Source: Geranomyces variabilis (taxonomy: Eukaryota; Chytridiomycota; Chytridiomycetes; Spizellomycetales; Powellomycetaceae). From it: a stretch of 64,000 bases of DNA. The stretch spans positions 38,634 to 102,633 of the forward strand of contig JADGJP010000057.1 of NCBI GenBank assembly GCA_027603065.1. The letters run 5' to 3'. Below, piece after piece: positions 34,739 to 44,506 of this stretch (position 1 is its first letter; each line of letters begins with the position of its first letter). Made by a program: the position numbers and the translations under genes. The notes under the pieces were generated by a model. It was not told the DNA's origin. It did not search any database and was given only the letters and a program-made list of their open reading frames with translations.

Positions 34739-35156
34739 TGCAGCAAATTCTGTTAACGTATGGTACTACGGTGAGTCGGCAGCAAGTTGACGGTCGAGAA
34801 TGAAATGGCGAAAGAGAAAGCAAACTCACTTCCATCAGTTGGACTGCGCAGCGCGGAGGCAGCGCGGAGGCTCGGAGGGCGAAGTTGCTCCGCCAGTCAA
34901 ACTATAGTTCATGTCATATTGGTTTGGCCATGCGATGTTGGGTCGGTGCAAGTGACAACCCACCACGAAAGCCTGAAAGGAAGGCTATAAGGTGAGGCAT
35001 CCGATGACTTGTAAATAAGCCCGAGCTTTCAGAGAACAGCGCAGGTGTGCACAGAACGACTTATGGGATCTAGGCGCCCGTTTCCGTATCCTTGGCCTCT
35101 CTTAGAACGTCTCGGAGAGAGCCAATGCGCTTGCATATGATCCATTTGAGCGAACG
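34739..35156. other. divergent promoter region
   Basis: 418 bp between the TPR protein and WDR24 start codons. A 67-codon plus-strand ORF at 34787 has no recognisable content. An in-frame TAG 51 bp upstream of the WDR24 ATG supports the start chosen there. Confidence 0.4.
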
Positions 35157-38100
35157 ATGAAGAAGTCCGTCGCCCTGGCCAGCTTCGCTAACGGCGGTAG
35201 TAACGGCTCGCTGGGGCACTTGGGCTTATTGGCGCCGGCTACTGGGCAGAGCACAGCATTACCGTCCTTGCGACTCCGGCTCACCGGTCAGCTGAGCGCA
35301 ATTGCCGCGAGTGCGGATATGGATTGGGCCGTCGTTGCGGGGCGTGAAGTCTTGAAAATTGTTGCAGTCTATGCGACTGACGTGAAAGAAGTGCTCAACC
35401 TTCGCGCTGGCGCGAAAGTTAGCACAAACTTTGCCATTCAGGACGTCAAATGGGGCAACTCGTGTACGAAAGCGCGAGAGTACAGCCTTATCGGTCAAGA
35501 ACGAAGCTGTTGATCAAGCGTTTATCTTTACCTCCTAGTTGCCAAAAGTACGGTAGCCACGGCCGCATCCAACGGTGCTGTGATCATATGGGATCTGAAT
35601 CGACCCAATGTTCACAAACTAGGTAATTTGAAGCCGTGATGTTGCAGTTTCACATCTTCAAATCCAGCTGGCTAATTTCATGGAGCTGTACAGAGAGGAT
35701 CCTTACGGAACACACGCGCGCTGTCAATCGCATCAGCTTCCACCCGACCGAACCCGTTCTTCTTCTCAGTGCTTCTCAAGATGGCTCCATGCGACTTTGG
35801 GTACGCGAGCCTGGCCGTTGTGGGTCCTCTCATTGGGCGCTTCTTACCCGGCTGCTTTTAGGATCTTAGAGCTAAAAGCATTGCGAGGAATGCATTCGAA
35901 GGGCGCGCTGAGAGCGTGCGCGACGTTCAGTTTTCCCCAACAAACCCTTATGAATTCGTAGCTGGATTCGAAAATGGTAACATTCAGGTCAGTCACTTAG
36001 CCCTGTTTATTTATTGACTTACGAAATGATTGACGACTAAGCTCTTAATTGCGGCATAGAAATGGGATATCAGGTTCCCGAATCAGCATGAGCGCAAGTG
36101 GAACGGTCACAACGGACTCGCGCTTACTATTGACTGGCATCCTGACGGAAGACTTGTCGCAAGTGGGGGTCGCGATCGGTTGATCAAGGTGATTTTCAGG
36201 CGCTATGATATCACCTGTTTCCGAAACCTGAACAATTTACTTGGCAGGTTTGGGACATGAAATCAGAGAGTCGCCTCCCGCTGTATACCATACAAACAAT
36301 TGCGCCTGTGGCTCGTGTGAGCTGGCGACCCGGACATGATGGGCAACTGGCCAGCTGTTCGCTGGCCACTGATCACTCGATTCACCTGTGGGATCTGTCT
36401 CGGCCGTACATTGCCAGTAAGACTCTTGAGGCCCACGAAAGTGTTACCACAGGTACGCGCAATTCTTTTCCATGTCATGTTTTCCTTTGCGTGCGCCAAC
36501 TAATAATTCATAAACGCTTGCGCATTTTGCAGGCTTTTTGTGGCGTGATTCCAATATGTTATGGTCATGCTCAAAAGACCGTTCTTTCGCTCGTCATGAC
36601 ATGAGATTGCACGCCTTCCGGCCAATGGATTATCTCAATACAAGTGCAGTCGCCTGGAATGTTGATGGCGAACTGACTTTCGCAATCGACGAAAGATGTA
36701 CCTTTCCAGCCGCGGCAGACGGCAACGGGGTGCATGCAGGCACCTCTGTTTCCCTGGGTTCCGCACTCATGTCCACTGCTGAGGATACGGGAGGATTAAA
36801 CGAGGAGCAACGTGCAGGTCTGCCACCAGCCATCCCAAATCAATCCTTGGTCCAAGGAGGGGCTGCGGCTGTTGCTGCAGCTGCATCATCATATTACCCT
36901 CTGCGACGAGCGGTCAAACGGCCGCCTGAGCGTGTTGTCGGCGAAGAAAAGGTACAGTGCAAGCTCTCGCTTCCGCACACTTTGCTTTACTAAGCCCGTC
37001 GCAGATTGTGCAGTATAAGCCACGTCAACGGACCGGCATTGCAGATTCGGAAGCATTCGATGTCCACGCCTTTATCGCATTTGCCACAGAGCTTCAGATC
37101 GACCCAAATGATGTTTGGACTTCTTGCGACCACAACGCTCAGGTGAGTATCTACTTTTAACATCGTTTAAACAGTTGTTAAGTGTGAAATTGAGGCTACA
37201 GCGTTTCTTTCTTTAGTTGGCAATGGAGCTTGGATTGTTGCGCACTGCGCAGACTTGGAAGATCCTGCAACTCCTTTACGGTGGCCGGGCGGCTGATACC
37301 CCGGAGCCTCGAAACCTTTCCGCGTTGTTCGCATCTGCACAGTACCGTTCCAGTCAGTCAACACATCAGTCACAGTTTGCAGACGTCGGTCGCCCAACGT
37401 CTGGAAGAGCACCTTTATCCACAAATGTGACTTCGCCCGCTGTTAGCACGCTGGAGGCCCTTTTCGCGCCCTTGGACTTGACGTCGGAGACTCATGCCGA
37501 CGACGTCGAGAAGCTCGGTACGCAGAGACTGCGCAGTGCTTGCCGGTGACAACTGCCTGATAATAAAGCTTTGCTATTCAGGCGTCACGTCGTCTGGGCG
37601 ATCGGTCCATAGCGATGTAATACCAGAAACAGACCCTCTACATTATGAGTCCCACACCATGACCGTTGGAAGTACGCATTCAGACTCCGCCATTCTCAAA
37701 GATAGCATCACCAAAGCGCCGTCAAAAACCACCAAATCGGATAGCTGGGTCAGCACTTATGCCACCATTCATCGATCAGGTGCGGCGCTCAACGCTGCCG
37801 GGTTTGCCGGCTCGAATTCGCTGCAAAGCAACGACGGTCTTCTCGATCTTGATAACAACAATGATATTGAACGCGCCGTAACAGCAAATGTGAGGAGCAT
37901 GCTACGAGGAGACCGTCGTTTGCATTACCGCCATGCATCCGCGGTCAACGCTAATAGCAACGACGGCGGCGTCATCGATGAAGAGGACGAGGACGAGTAT
38001 GATTCCGATTCCCCACCAGTCTCCTCCTCAGATTCCGAGTCTTCTTTCACGTATGGGCTCAAAGTTGGGGCGGGGCGGCGCACACTCGCTCGTTTCGGAA

Positions 38101-39023
38101 TTGGGACGCGAGCAACACCAATTGTTGGCGCCAGCGGTGCCGTTTCGGACGGTTCGCCTGCGCCTTTGAGCTCTCGGCCGCTTGGTCGCTCCTTTACGCG
38201 TACTCGAAGGAAATCTCAGTTTGGTGGCAGCAACGGGCCCACCGCGTCGAACAATCACAGTGCCGAGAGCACCCACTCTGGTACGACTGCAACAGCTGCG
38301 ATTTTTTCTCCACTGCCTACCCCACATCACGACGTAGTGCTGCCGCGCTGGAACCACGACCCCGTAGTTCACGACGCTCTGAGCTATTATGCTGAGCAAG
38401 GAAATGTGCAGATGTGCGTGACGATTCTTCTGGTACTTGGCGACCGAATCCGTGTGGATGAAAAGATGCAAGAATTGTGGTTCTGGTCGTATATCGATCT
38501 TTTGCACCGCTTCAAGCTCTGGATTCCGGCTACGGCTGTCATCCGTGCCGCGCCCGTGCCGTCTGCGAGGGCGCGCAACCAAGAGTCGACCACCATACAT
38601 ACTATTTGCAATCATTGTTCAAAACCGATGATCCCGGCAGCGAACGGCGCGCCTAACTGGGCGTGCGAACATTGTGGACGGCTGGTTAACCCTTGTTCTT
38701 TTTGGTATGGAAGCGCCAGGGGTAGCGCTGTTGATGAGCGCTACACATCTTGTCGCACGACTATTCACCAACCGTTTCTGCATATAGTCACAAGACCACA
38801 AAGGGTCTTTACGTGTGGTGCCAAGGGTGCACTCATGGTGGACATCTCGAGTGCCTTACTGGTATGGATGCGTCGTCGATTTAGCTTAAGGATGCCGGGT
38901 GTAGCGGAATAACCTTGCTTGCGTTATACAGGCTGGTTTTCTGAGGAATTAGAGTGCTGCACTGGATGCGGTCATCAGTGCCTGTCTCGACCATTCGCGA
39001 CGGGCATTGACGGGGGCGGATGA
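35157..39023 (+). CDS. WDR24: WDR24/Sea2, GATOR2 (SEACAT) subunit
   Basis: Twelve exons (35157-35463, 35539-35622, 35694-35800, 35862-35987, 36060-36188, 36248-36452, 36533-36951, 37005-37142, 37217-37517, 37582-38704, 38788-38861, 38932-39023) give 1,034 residues in frame. GATOR2 relays amino-acid sufficiency to TORC1 at the lysosome or vacuole. The propeller contains TVATAASNGAVIIWDLNRP, TEHTRAVNRISFHPTEPVLL, AESVRDVQFSP and DWHPDGRLVASGGRDRLIKV. A long Ser/Asp-rich spacer (exon 10) separates it from the helical segment ALSYYAEQGNVQMCVTILLV and a zinc-binding C-terminus with CNHC, CEHC, CSFCH, CQGCTHGGHLECL and CTGCGHQC. Splice junctions fall inside these zinc ligand pairs, and only correct splicing restores them. 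The exon 1 donor (GTACGA) is the weakest junction. Confidence 0.93.
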
Positions 39024-39188
39024 TGTACATGAGCGAGTGAAAAGCATTGTATCTAGTTTCCAAAGTACATAGGATCGGCAATTTACGTCTTAGTGCGCCA
39101 GGAGTTGGGTCGCTTTTTGACGTTCCATATGCCGTGTAGCAATTTCAAAAGGAGAGAAGCAGAGAGACATAGAAAGTGAGAGCATCTA

Positions 39189-40064
39189 TTACGCCTTTAA
39201 TTCCTTGGCCACGACATCATTTACTAGCCAGTCCAGTGTCATGTTGTCGAGATGACTATCAAAGTCGTTTACCTGCGCATAGGCACGGTCGCGAAGAAGA
39301 CGTGCAAGATCGACGGAATCGGGGGCAGAGACCAGACTGGCAAAGCAGATGATTGAGCAAACGAGTTTACTCCGCGGGAGGAAAGCGGCGGGGACTTACT
39401 AATTTGATTGCAGAGCGGTCCATCCTCCGGCTGTCTGAGTGTAAGCCTTTTAAAGCAAACGCAATGTTAGAGCGCAAGAAGAGCAACATCTTTATCTTTA
39501 AAACGTGAGTAGCTTACTATGACGGCTGGATTTGCTCGTGCTTCAAGCTTCGCGGCATCCAACTGCAGGTAGAGAGTGCTGGTTAATTTTCATGTATATA
39601 TAGAACCTGTGACGACTAGAGCTCCACTTGCCATCAACAAAATTGCGCCCCCACCCAGATTGTCGTCGATTTTGCCTGCGATTTTGCTGGTAACCGCCGA
39701 CACATCCTTATTCGCGAAGCCCTGGTTTGCTGCGTACAGACCGACGACTTGAAGCGATTTCTGGTCGCAATATATTTGGACCTTTAAAAATCAAAGTGTT
39801 TGAGATCAAAGTATATGAATGATCACAAACACAGTAGTAGCATCCCTTAAGCCGGTGCGGGGCACTTACTTGCTGCAGCGCTACTTCAAGCATCGGTGCC
39901 AGCGGCCGCGAATGAAACAGCGGCACGGCATCGACAACTTCAATTTCATCCCCGGATTTTTTTCGGCCAATCAGAACGCCGGACACCTCGCAAACCGAGT
40001 GCTTTGCGGCATGGAGGACCAGTTTAGAGTGGGCGAGGTGGGATAACCGATACGTTGCGGGCAT
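39189..40064 (-). CDS. EMC8: EMC8/EMC9, ER membrane protein complex subunit
   Basis: Five exons (40064-39870, 39781-39632, 39562-39518, 39446-39400, 39336-39189) give 194 residues in frame. EMC inserts tail-anchored and multipass proteins into the ER membrane; EMC8/9 is its cytosolic MPN-fold subunit, without the catalytic metalloprotease residues. Matches in order: SKLVLHAAKHSVCEVSGVLI, VVDAVPLFHSRPLAPMLEVA, QVVGLYAANQGFANKDVS, and the C-terminal VNDFDSHLDNMTLDWL. The intron after exon 2 begins GCAAGT, a GC-AG intron, which is rare. The apparent TAG at the end of exon 4 is split by the fourth intron (TA/GTAAGT). The ATG overlaps, on the other strand, an ATG of the BMT5-like gene that I judge unused. 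Confidence 0.92.
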
Positions 40065-40155
40065 GAGGGGCTGGAAGGCGACTAAAAATGTATCGACGAG
40101 GAGCGCGTTTGTAGAGGTTTCGCTCCGCTTTGTTCAACATTTCTGCCGAAAAGTA
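40065..40155. promoter_or_regulatory. compact divergent promoter, EMC8 / BMT5-like gene
   Basis: Only 91 bp separate the two start codons, the tightest head-to-head pair in the window. No TATA box is visible. The pair is likely to share one nucleosome-depleted region; this is inferred from spacing. Confidence 0.35.
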
Positions 40156-41758
40156 ATGCCCGCAGGTGGACGGATCGACGAGCCCGCCCCAACGTTCCGA
40201 GTCCTTATTCTCGGGGACGGTAATTTCTCCTTCTCGGCAGCGCTATGTCGAATCCTCTGGCCACGCGAAACAGACTCCGCAACGACCGAAGCAAATGCGC
40301 ATGTCGCTCACACTTATCTGGGCTTGCCTTTTCCCGGAGCCCACCATAAGTTTCAAATCATCACCACTTCCTTTGACGATCATACGGAGCTTCTAAAAAA
40401 GTACCCCGAGTCAAAGGAAATTTTGGAGTTTCTGCAAAGCTCGAGGTTGGCGGAAATGGGCGTCAAGGTGTTGCACGGTGTCAACGCTTGGGAGTTACGG
40501 GATCAGTTCGGGACCGAAGAAAAATTCAACGTTGTCAGTAAGTGAGATCTAGCCGCCTTGTTGCATTCAGGAGGCATCAGCGCACTCACTGCAACACTCC
40601 GCTTTCCAGTTTGGAACCATCCCCACCTCGGAACCGAAGACTTTCGTCTGCATCGTTTTCTGATGGCGCACTTTTTCCAGAGTGTTGCGAGCGTGCTTAG
40701 TTCCAATCCGGGCTCATGTGTTTGCGTCAGTTTGGTGGAGGGACAGGAAACGCGCTGGGACTGTGTTGCACAGGCGGCTCGCTCGGACCTCGGACTATCA
40801 CAAATTGCATTATTCGACGAAACACTTTGGCCGGGCTATGTAGTCAAGCGAAACAAACATGGTGGAAGCTTCAAAAACTTGCACACGAAAAAGCATACCG
40901 GGAGTGAGATGAAGAGCCATCTTTTAAGATTCGCTTTTGGCCTCGCCAAAGTCGAGTGGAAGGGTTTATCGGCCACGCCGATCGATCAAGCCCTAACGGC
41001 CAACGGCGGTCAGTCGAGTACGCAGACTAGTAAGCTGGGCGGCGTTGTCACGGCTGCCGACTCCGTCGTTAAGGCTGGAGCTCACTCGCAGCAACTGGCT
41101 GTCGAAATGGATGTGAAGCCTTGCAGCCCAGCAGCAAAAAAGCCTTCACGGGCCAACGCAAAAATGAAGCGCATGGCTGCCGTTCCCAAAGATCTGAAAT
41201 GCCCGCATTGCAACAAGCATCTGGATTCTGCCCGCGGATATACTCAGCATGTCCACATGGTATGCACTTACGTCCCCTTATCGCATCTTAAGCAAACACT
41301 CAATTTTGAGGCCTTGCTTTTGGTAGGTGCACACTCTGCAAAAGTTCGGCGCTGATTGGACGCCAGTTCGAGATCGCACACTACAATGTCCGCGGGAAGG
41401 GTGCGAAAAGATTTTTGTTGATGAGCAGGATCGATGGCAACACGACATCAACAAGCACACCACAGTGACTTCCGCGGAGTTGCCAAACGCGGTGGATCAG
41501 CTCTCAGGCTCTGGCGCAGGAGGGGTCGCCGCCGCCGACGATTACGATTATGTTCCATGTGACGTGTGCGGCCAGGCAGTGGTGAAGCGGGATTGGGGCA
41601 TGCAGCTGCACCTTGAGACTTTGAAGCCGGCCGTTGGGATGGACATGCGGTGCCCTATAGACGGGTGCAACCTCAAATTTATTGAGAGCAGAGCACTGTT
41701 CCAGCACTACAAGTTTTGTCGGCAGAAGCTTTCGAGCAAGACGGCCAATGTAGTATAG
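40156..41758 (+). CDS. BMT5-like (DUF2431) methyltransferase-fold protein with C-terminal zinc fingers
   Basis: Exons 40156-40537, 40610-41259 and 41327-41758 give 487 residues in frame. Residues 1-230 resemble the Bmt5/FDXACB1 Rossmann domain: FRVLILGDGNFSFSAAL (SAM-binding motif), an intron that splits an Ile codon, and VVIWNHPHLG, the counterpart of the family's NFPH-G motif, then ETLWPGYVVKRN. Yeast Bmt5 makes m3U in 25S rRNA. After a Lys-rich linker (AKKPSRANAKMKRMA) come zinc-finger units: CPHC...HVHMVH, CPREGC...HDINKH, CDVC...H (second His pair incomplete) and CPIDGC...HYKFC. The second exon-exon join lies inside the first finger. Start at 40156 is preferred to the in-frame ATG at 40063. 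The finger extension is not part of Bmt5 as I know it. Confidence 0.8.
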
Positions 41759-41796
41759 CGCACAATTTCAAATAGATAGACTTCCCGCAGCTAAAT

Positions 41797-44337
41797 TCAC
41801 TTTGCGCTTAAGTTTCGAAGCTGAGAAGCCTCCCGATAAACTACTGCCTGATCGCTTTCCACCGCTGGATCCATGGACATAAGACGAGGATCAAAATCCA
41901 GGGGCCAGTCAGTGGCAGAAGGCGTAGTGTTCAACTCTGCCCTCGCACCAGCAGGCGTGTAATCCCGTGTCTGGGGGTTGGCCCTAACACTCTCCATCTC
42001 AAATCTCACGGCCGCAGCCTTGTCGTGTTCCCCCCCGTGTTCGTACATGAAAGCAAGCTTTTGATACGTCTGTTCCGTAGGTTGAACGTGAGCCGCATGT
42101 GCATGCATGAACAAAAGTTCTGCAAAGTCTGTTTCGCCCATCTCCAAGTGGACATCAATGGCTGCTTCGTAAGTTATTGATTCGGCGGAAGGTGCAATTT
42201 CGAAGATGGATTTGAGGTCCTGTACCAAATGGCGGAATGGACGGAGAGCGCGTTCAGCGTCATGGCGCGCAGGTGCTGAATCATGTTCGTGAGCATCCGG
42301 CTCAACTTCCCTGCTAGCTGGACCATAGTTCCTGCCCCCCACGCGCGCGATTGACGGTGGCGAGACAGCGTAAAGATTGCGGTACAAAGCGTAAACGGTT
42401 TTTAATGTGTCTGCCGTCGGGATGGCGCCGTGTTCGCTCAGCATTAGGTTGAAAAGGGCCAAGCTGGCAGCACGATCAGCTTCCGCGGCATACAGGTCAA
42501 GAAGCGGTCGCATTGTTTTGTACGTCATCTTGAATCCTGCCTTAATCGCCTCATCCACTAGCAATAATGCTTCGTCTCGCCTGCCCAAACGTGCAAATTC
42601 CGTGATAATTGCGGTGTAAGCTGTAAGTAAAGGCGGCTGGTGAAATGTGGATCCGAGCTGAGGTCTCTCCGGGTTTACAAGCGTTCCGCCGGCAACCTGA
42701 AGATGTGCCGCATATGCGCGGAATCCCGGGAGCACTTTCATGGCCTTAAGTATTTTGATAGCGCCGCCAATGTCGCCTGATCGAATATAGATCTCAACAA
42801 GCTCCGCTAGAACGAATCCATCGGAAAAATCTCGGCCGCGTGTCTTCACGCACCACTCCAGCACCAGCTGTGCCGTGTCAACGTCTTCAAGACGGACAGA
42901 CTTTTGCACCAGCGCTAGAATGAACGTAGCATCGATGGGCTGCCCACCTGATGCGTTGACTACTGAGAGCGCGTCCTCAATATGTTGTGAGGCTCTATCG
43001 AAATCTCCGTATTTCAGATAGCCGTTAATAAGAGCCAGATGGACATCAGATCCCGCGCGGTATCGGCTTTTTAAAGCTCCGACTGCTTCCCTGTACAAGC
43101 TGACAGCCGTAGTGATGTCGCCAAATTTCATCTTGCCCCGAACAATGCTGGCGTGACCCCTACTATCCAGTTTGACGCCTTGAGCTCGTATAATCTTCAA
43201 AAGATCTTCAAAGGAATGTAGGTCGCCAACGTCCGCATGCGCGTCAAGCAAGGCAGCGTACATATGGGCTGAAAATCGGAGCCCGCGATTGTGGCATTGA
43301 CGAAAAAGCTTGCGAGCGTCAGCCAGCCGCCCCACTTTTACATATGCTTTGATCATCGCTTCATGCACTGACAGAGCAATAGTAGTATGGTCGAGCTGCC
43401 GATAAATTCGCTCGGCATCCTCGATTTCTCCGAAGAGAGCGTGACCCATTATTGAATGCCTCGACAGATCCGGATCAGCTTCCCCATCTTTCTGGAAGCT
43501 TTCAAGCCTGTTCAGCAATCCTTTTAAATTGCCCTGCTTGGCCCGGGTTTTTAGCTCCAGCTCCAGAAGCCATTTTGGCGTCATTTCCATCAAATTCCGA
43601 CGTTCCAAGATAATAACAATTTCAGAGAAAGCGTCCATGTCAGCATTCTCATAGCCGAGCTGTAGGGCAGATTTGAAGTCTATGCTGTTAAGCTTGAGAC
43701 CAGCGATCCGATTCAATTGCAAGCAAAGGTCGAGCGGCTGCTCCCCGGCCTGGAGAGACATTAGAAGAAGTCTGCAAGTCTTCCGATCCATCTGATGCCC
43801 CTGAGCCGAAATGTCGACGGCCAGTTGCAGCGCCTGCTCGCTGGAAAGCTTTCGCTTAGAGCATCGCAAAAACGTCTGATAGTCCGCGAGTGCCCATCCA
43901 GTCGGGTACAGATAGCGCAAAACTCTTGCGATTGTTGGTGTATATTCCCGCGGATGTGGTTGGTCTTGGAGAAGAAGCAGCAAGTTTCGCAGCTGAGTGA
44001 CCGGTATCTGTTCCAATAGATGTGGGTCGCTCTCGATGCGGTGGAAAGATCGAAGGACGGCAGACAGCTCATCAGTGGCCAGAGCTGCACTAAATTTCGC
44101 AAGCAGCAAAGTGTTCCGAGACGTGAAAAGCTGCGACGCCGTTTTGGAAGATTTCGGATTGAAGGCAATAACTGACATTCGCCGACGGGCGGGTGTCGGG
44201 GCGGCTTCGCGAGCGTGGCAAGAATGGATCGTGCGGCGACGCCGGGACCAAGCACCCCCCAGCAAACAGTAGCTCGCCTGCTGGCGAGGCGGCAGAGCAT
44301 TGACCGAGGTTGGCGTGATAGGAAGGAACGTCCGCAT
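41797..44337 (-). CDS. pentatricopeptide-repeat protein, probably mitochondrial
   Basis: An 846-residue intronless ORF when started at ATG 44337. The frame is open upstream to 44664, but that extension would run into the CPSF73 start region, and the shorter start gives a classic mitochondrial presequence (Arg/Ser/Thr-rich, SRRRRTIHSCHAREAAPTPA). PPR units are clear in the middle: VHEAMIKAYVKVGRLADARK, HMYAALLDAHADVGDLHSFE, VHLALINGYLKYGDFDRASQ and LTAYTAIITEFARLGRRDEA. PPR proteins bind organellar RNA and act in its stability or translation. Which RNA cannot be told. The gene converges on the BMT5-like gene with 38 bp between stops. Confidence 0.85.
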   Translation of the reverse strand: MRTFLPITPTSVNALPPRQQASYCLLGGAWSRRRRTIHSCHAREAAPTPARRRMSVIAFNPKSSKTASQLFTSRNTLLLAKFSAALATDELSAVLRSFHRIESDPHLLEQIPVTQLRNLLLLLQDQPHPREYTPTIARVLRYLYPTGWALADYQTFLRCSKRKLSSEQALQLAVDISAQGHQMDRKTCRLLLMSLQAGEQPLDLCLQLNRIAGLKLNSIDFKSALQLGYENADMDAFSEIVIILERRNLMEMTPKWLLELELKTRAKQGNLKGLLNRLESFQKDGEADPDLSRHSIMGHALFGEIEDAERIYRQLDHTTIALSVHEAMIKAYVKVGRLADARKLFRQCHNRGLRFSAHMYAALLDAHADVGDLHSFEDLLKIIRAQGVKLDSRGHASIVRGKMKFGDITTAVSLYREAVGALKSRYRAGSDVHLALINGYLKYGDFDRASQHIEDALSVVNASGGQPIDATFILALVQKSVRLEDVDTAQLVLEWCVKTRGRDFSDGFVLAELVEIYIRSGDIGGAIKILKAMKVLPGFRAYAAHLQVAGGTLVNPERPQLGSTFHQPPLLTAYTAIITEFARLGRRDEALLLVDEAIKAGFKMTYKTMRPLLDLYAAEADRAASLALFNLMLSEHGAIPTADTLKTVYALYRNLYAVSPPSIARVGGRNYGPASREVEPDAHEHDSAPARHDAERALRPFRHLVQDLKSIFEIAPSAESITYEAAIDVHLEMGETDFAELLFMHAHAAHVQPTEQTYQKLAFMYEHGGEHDKAAAVRFEMESVRANPQTRDYTPAGARAELNTTPSATDWPLDFDPRLMSMDPAVESDQAVVYREASQLRNLSAK

Positions 44338-44506
44338 CACTGTTTGTTGATAGTCCTCAGTTATAAGTTTTGGGGACTGTCGGGGGGTAATCGAAAGAAA
44401 ATCGCGACGATACCTCGTCAAGTTCCCGTCCAGTCCACCCACACCACCTTTTTCCGAACCGGCCCGCCCAGCGACACCCTCCTTAACGGGCCTCAGCAAC
44501 CGACAA

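Noticed and set aside
35494-35538. Later donor (GTCAAG) for WDR24 intron 1
   Set aside because: It leaves a 45-nt intron and adds residues that lengthen a conserved loop; the 75-nt intron from 35464 fits the alignment better.
38028-38615. 195-residue minus-strand ORF opposite WDR24 exon 10
   Set aside because: Shadow of the Ser/Asp-rich WDR24 coding strand; Arg-rich composition and no recognisable motif.
39398-39401. TAG stop or readthrough codon in EMC8
   Set aside because: TA/GTAAGT is a splice donor; joining to 39336 continues in frame into the conserved FDSHLD tail.
40063-40155. Upstream start (ATG 40063) for the BMT5-like protein
   Set aside because: It overlaps the EMC8 start codon on the other strand and adds residues unlike the family; ATG 40156 leads directly into the SAM-binding motif.
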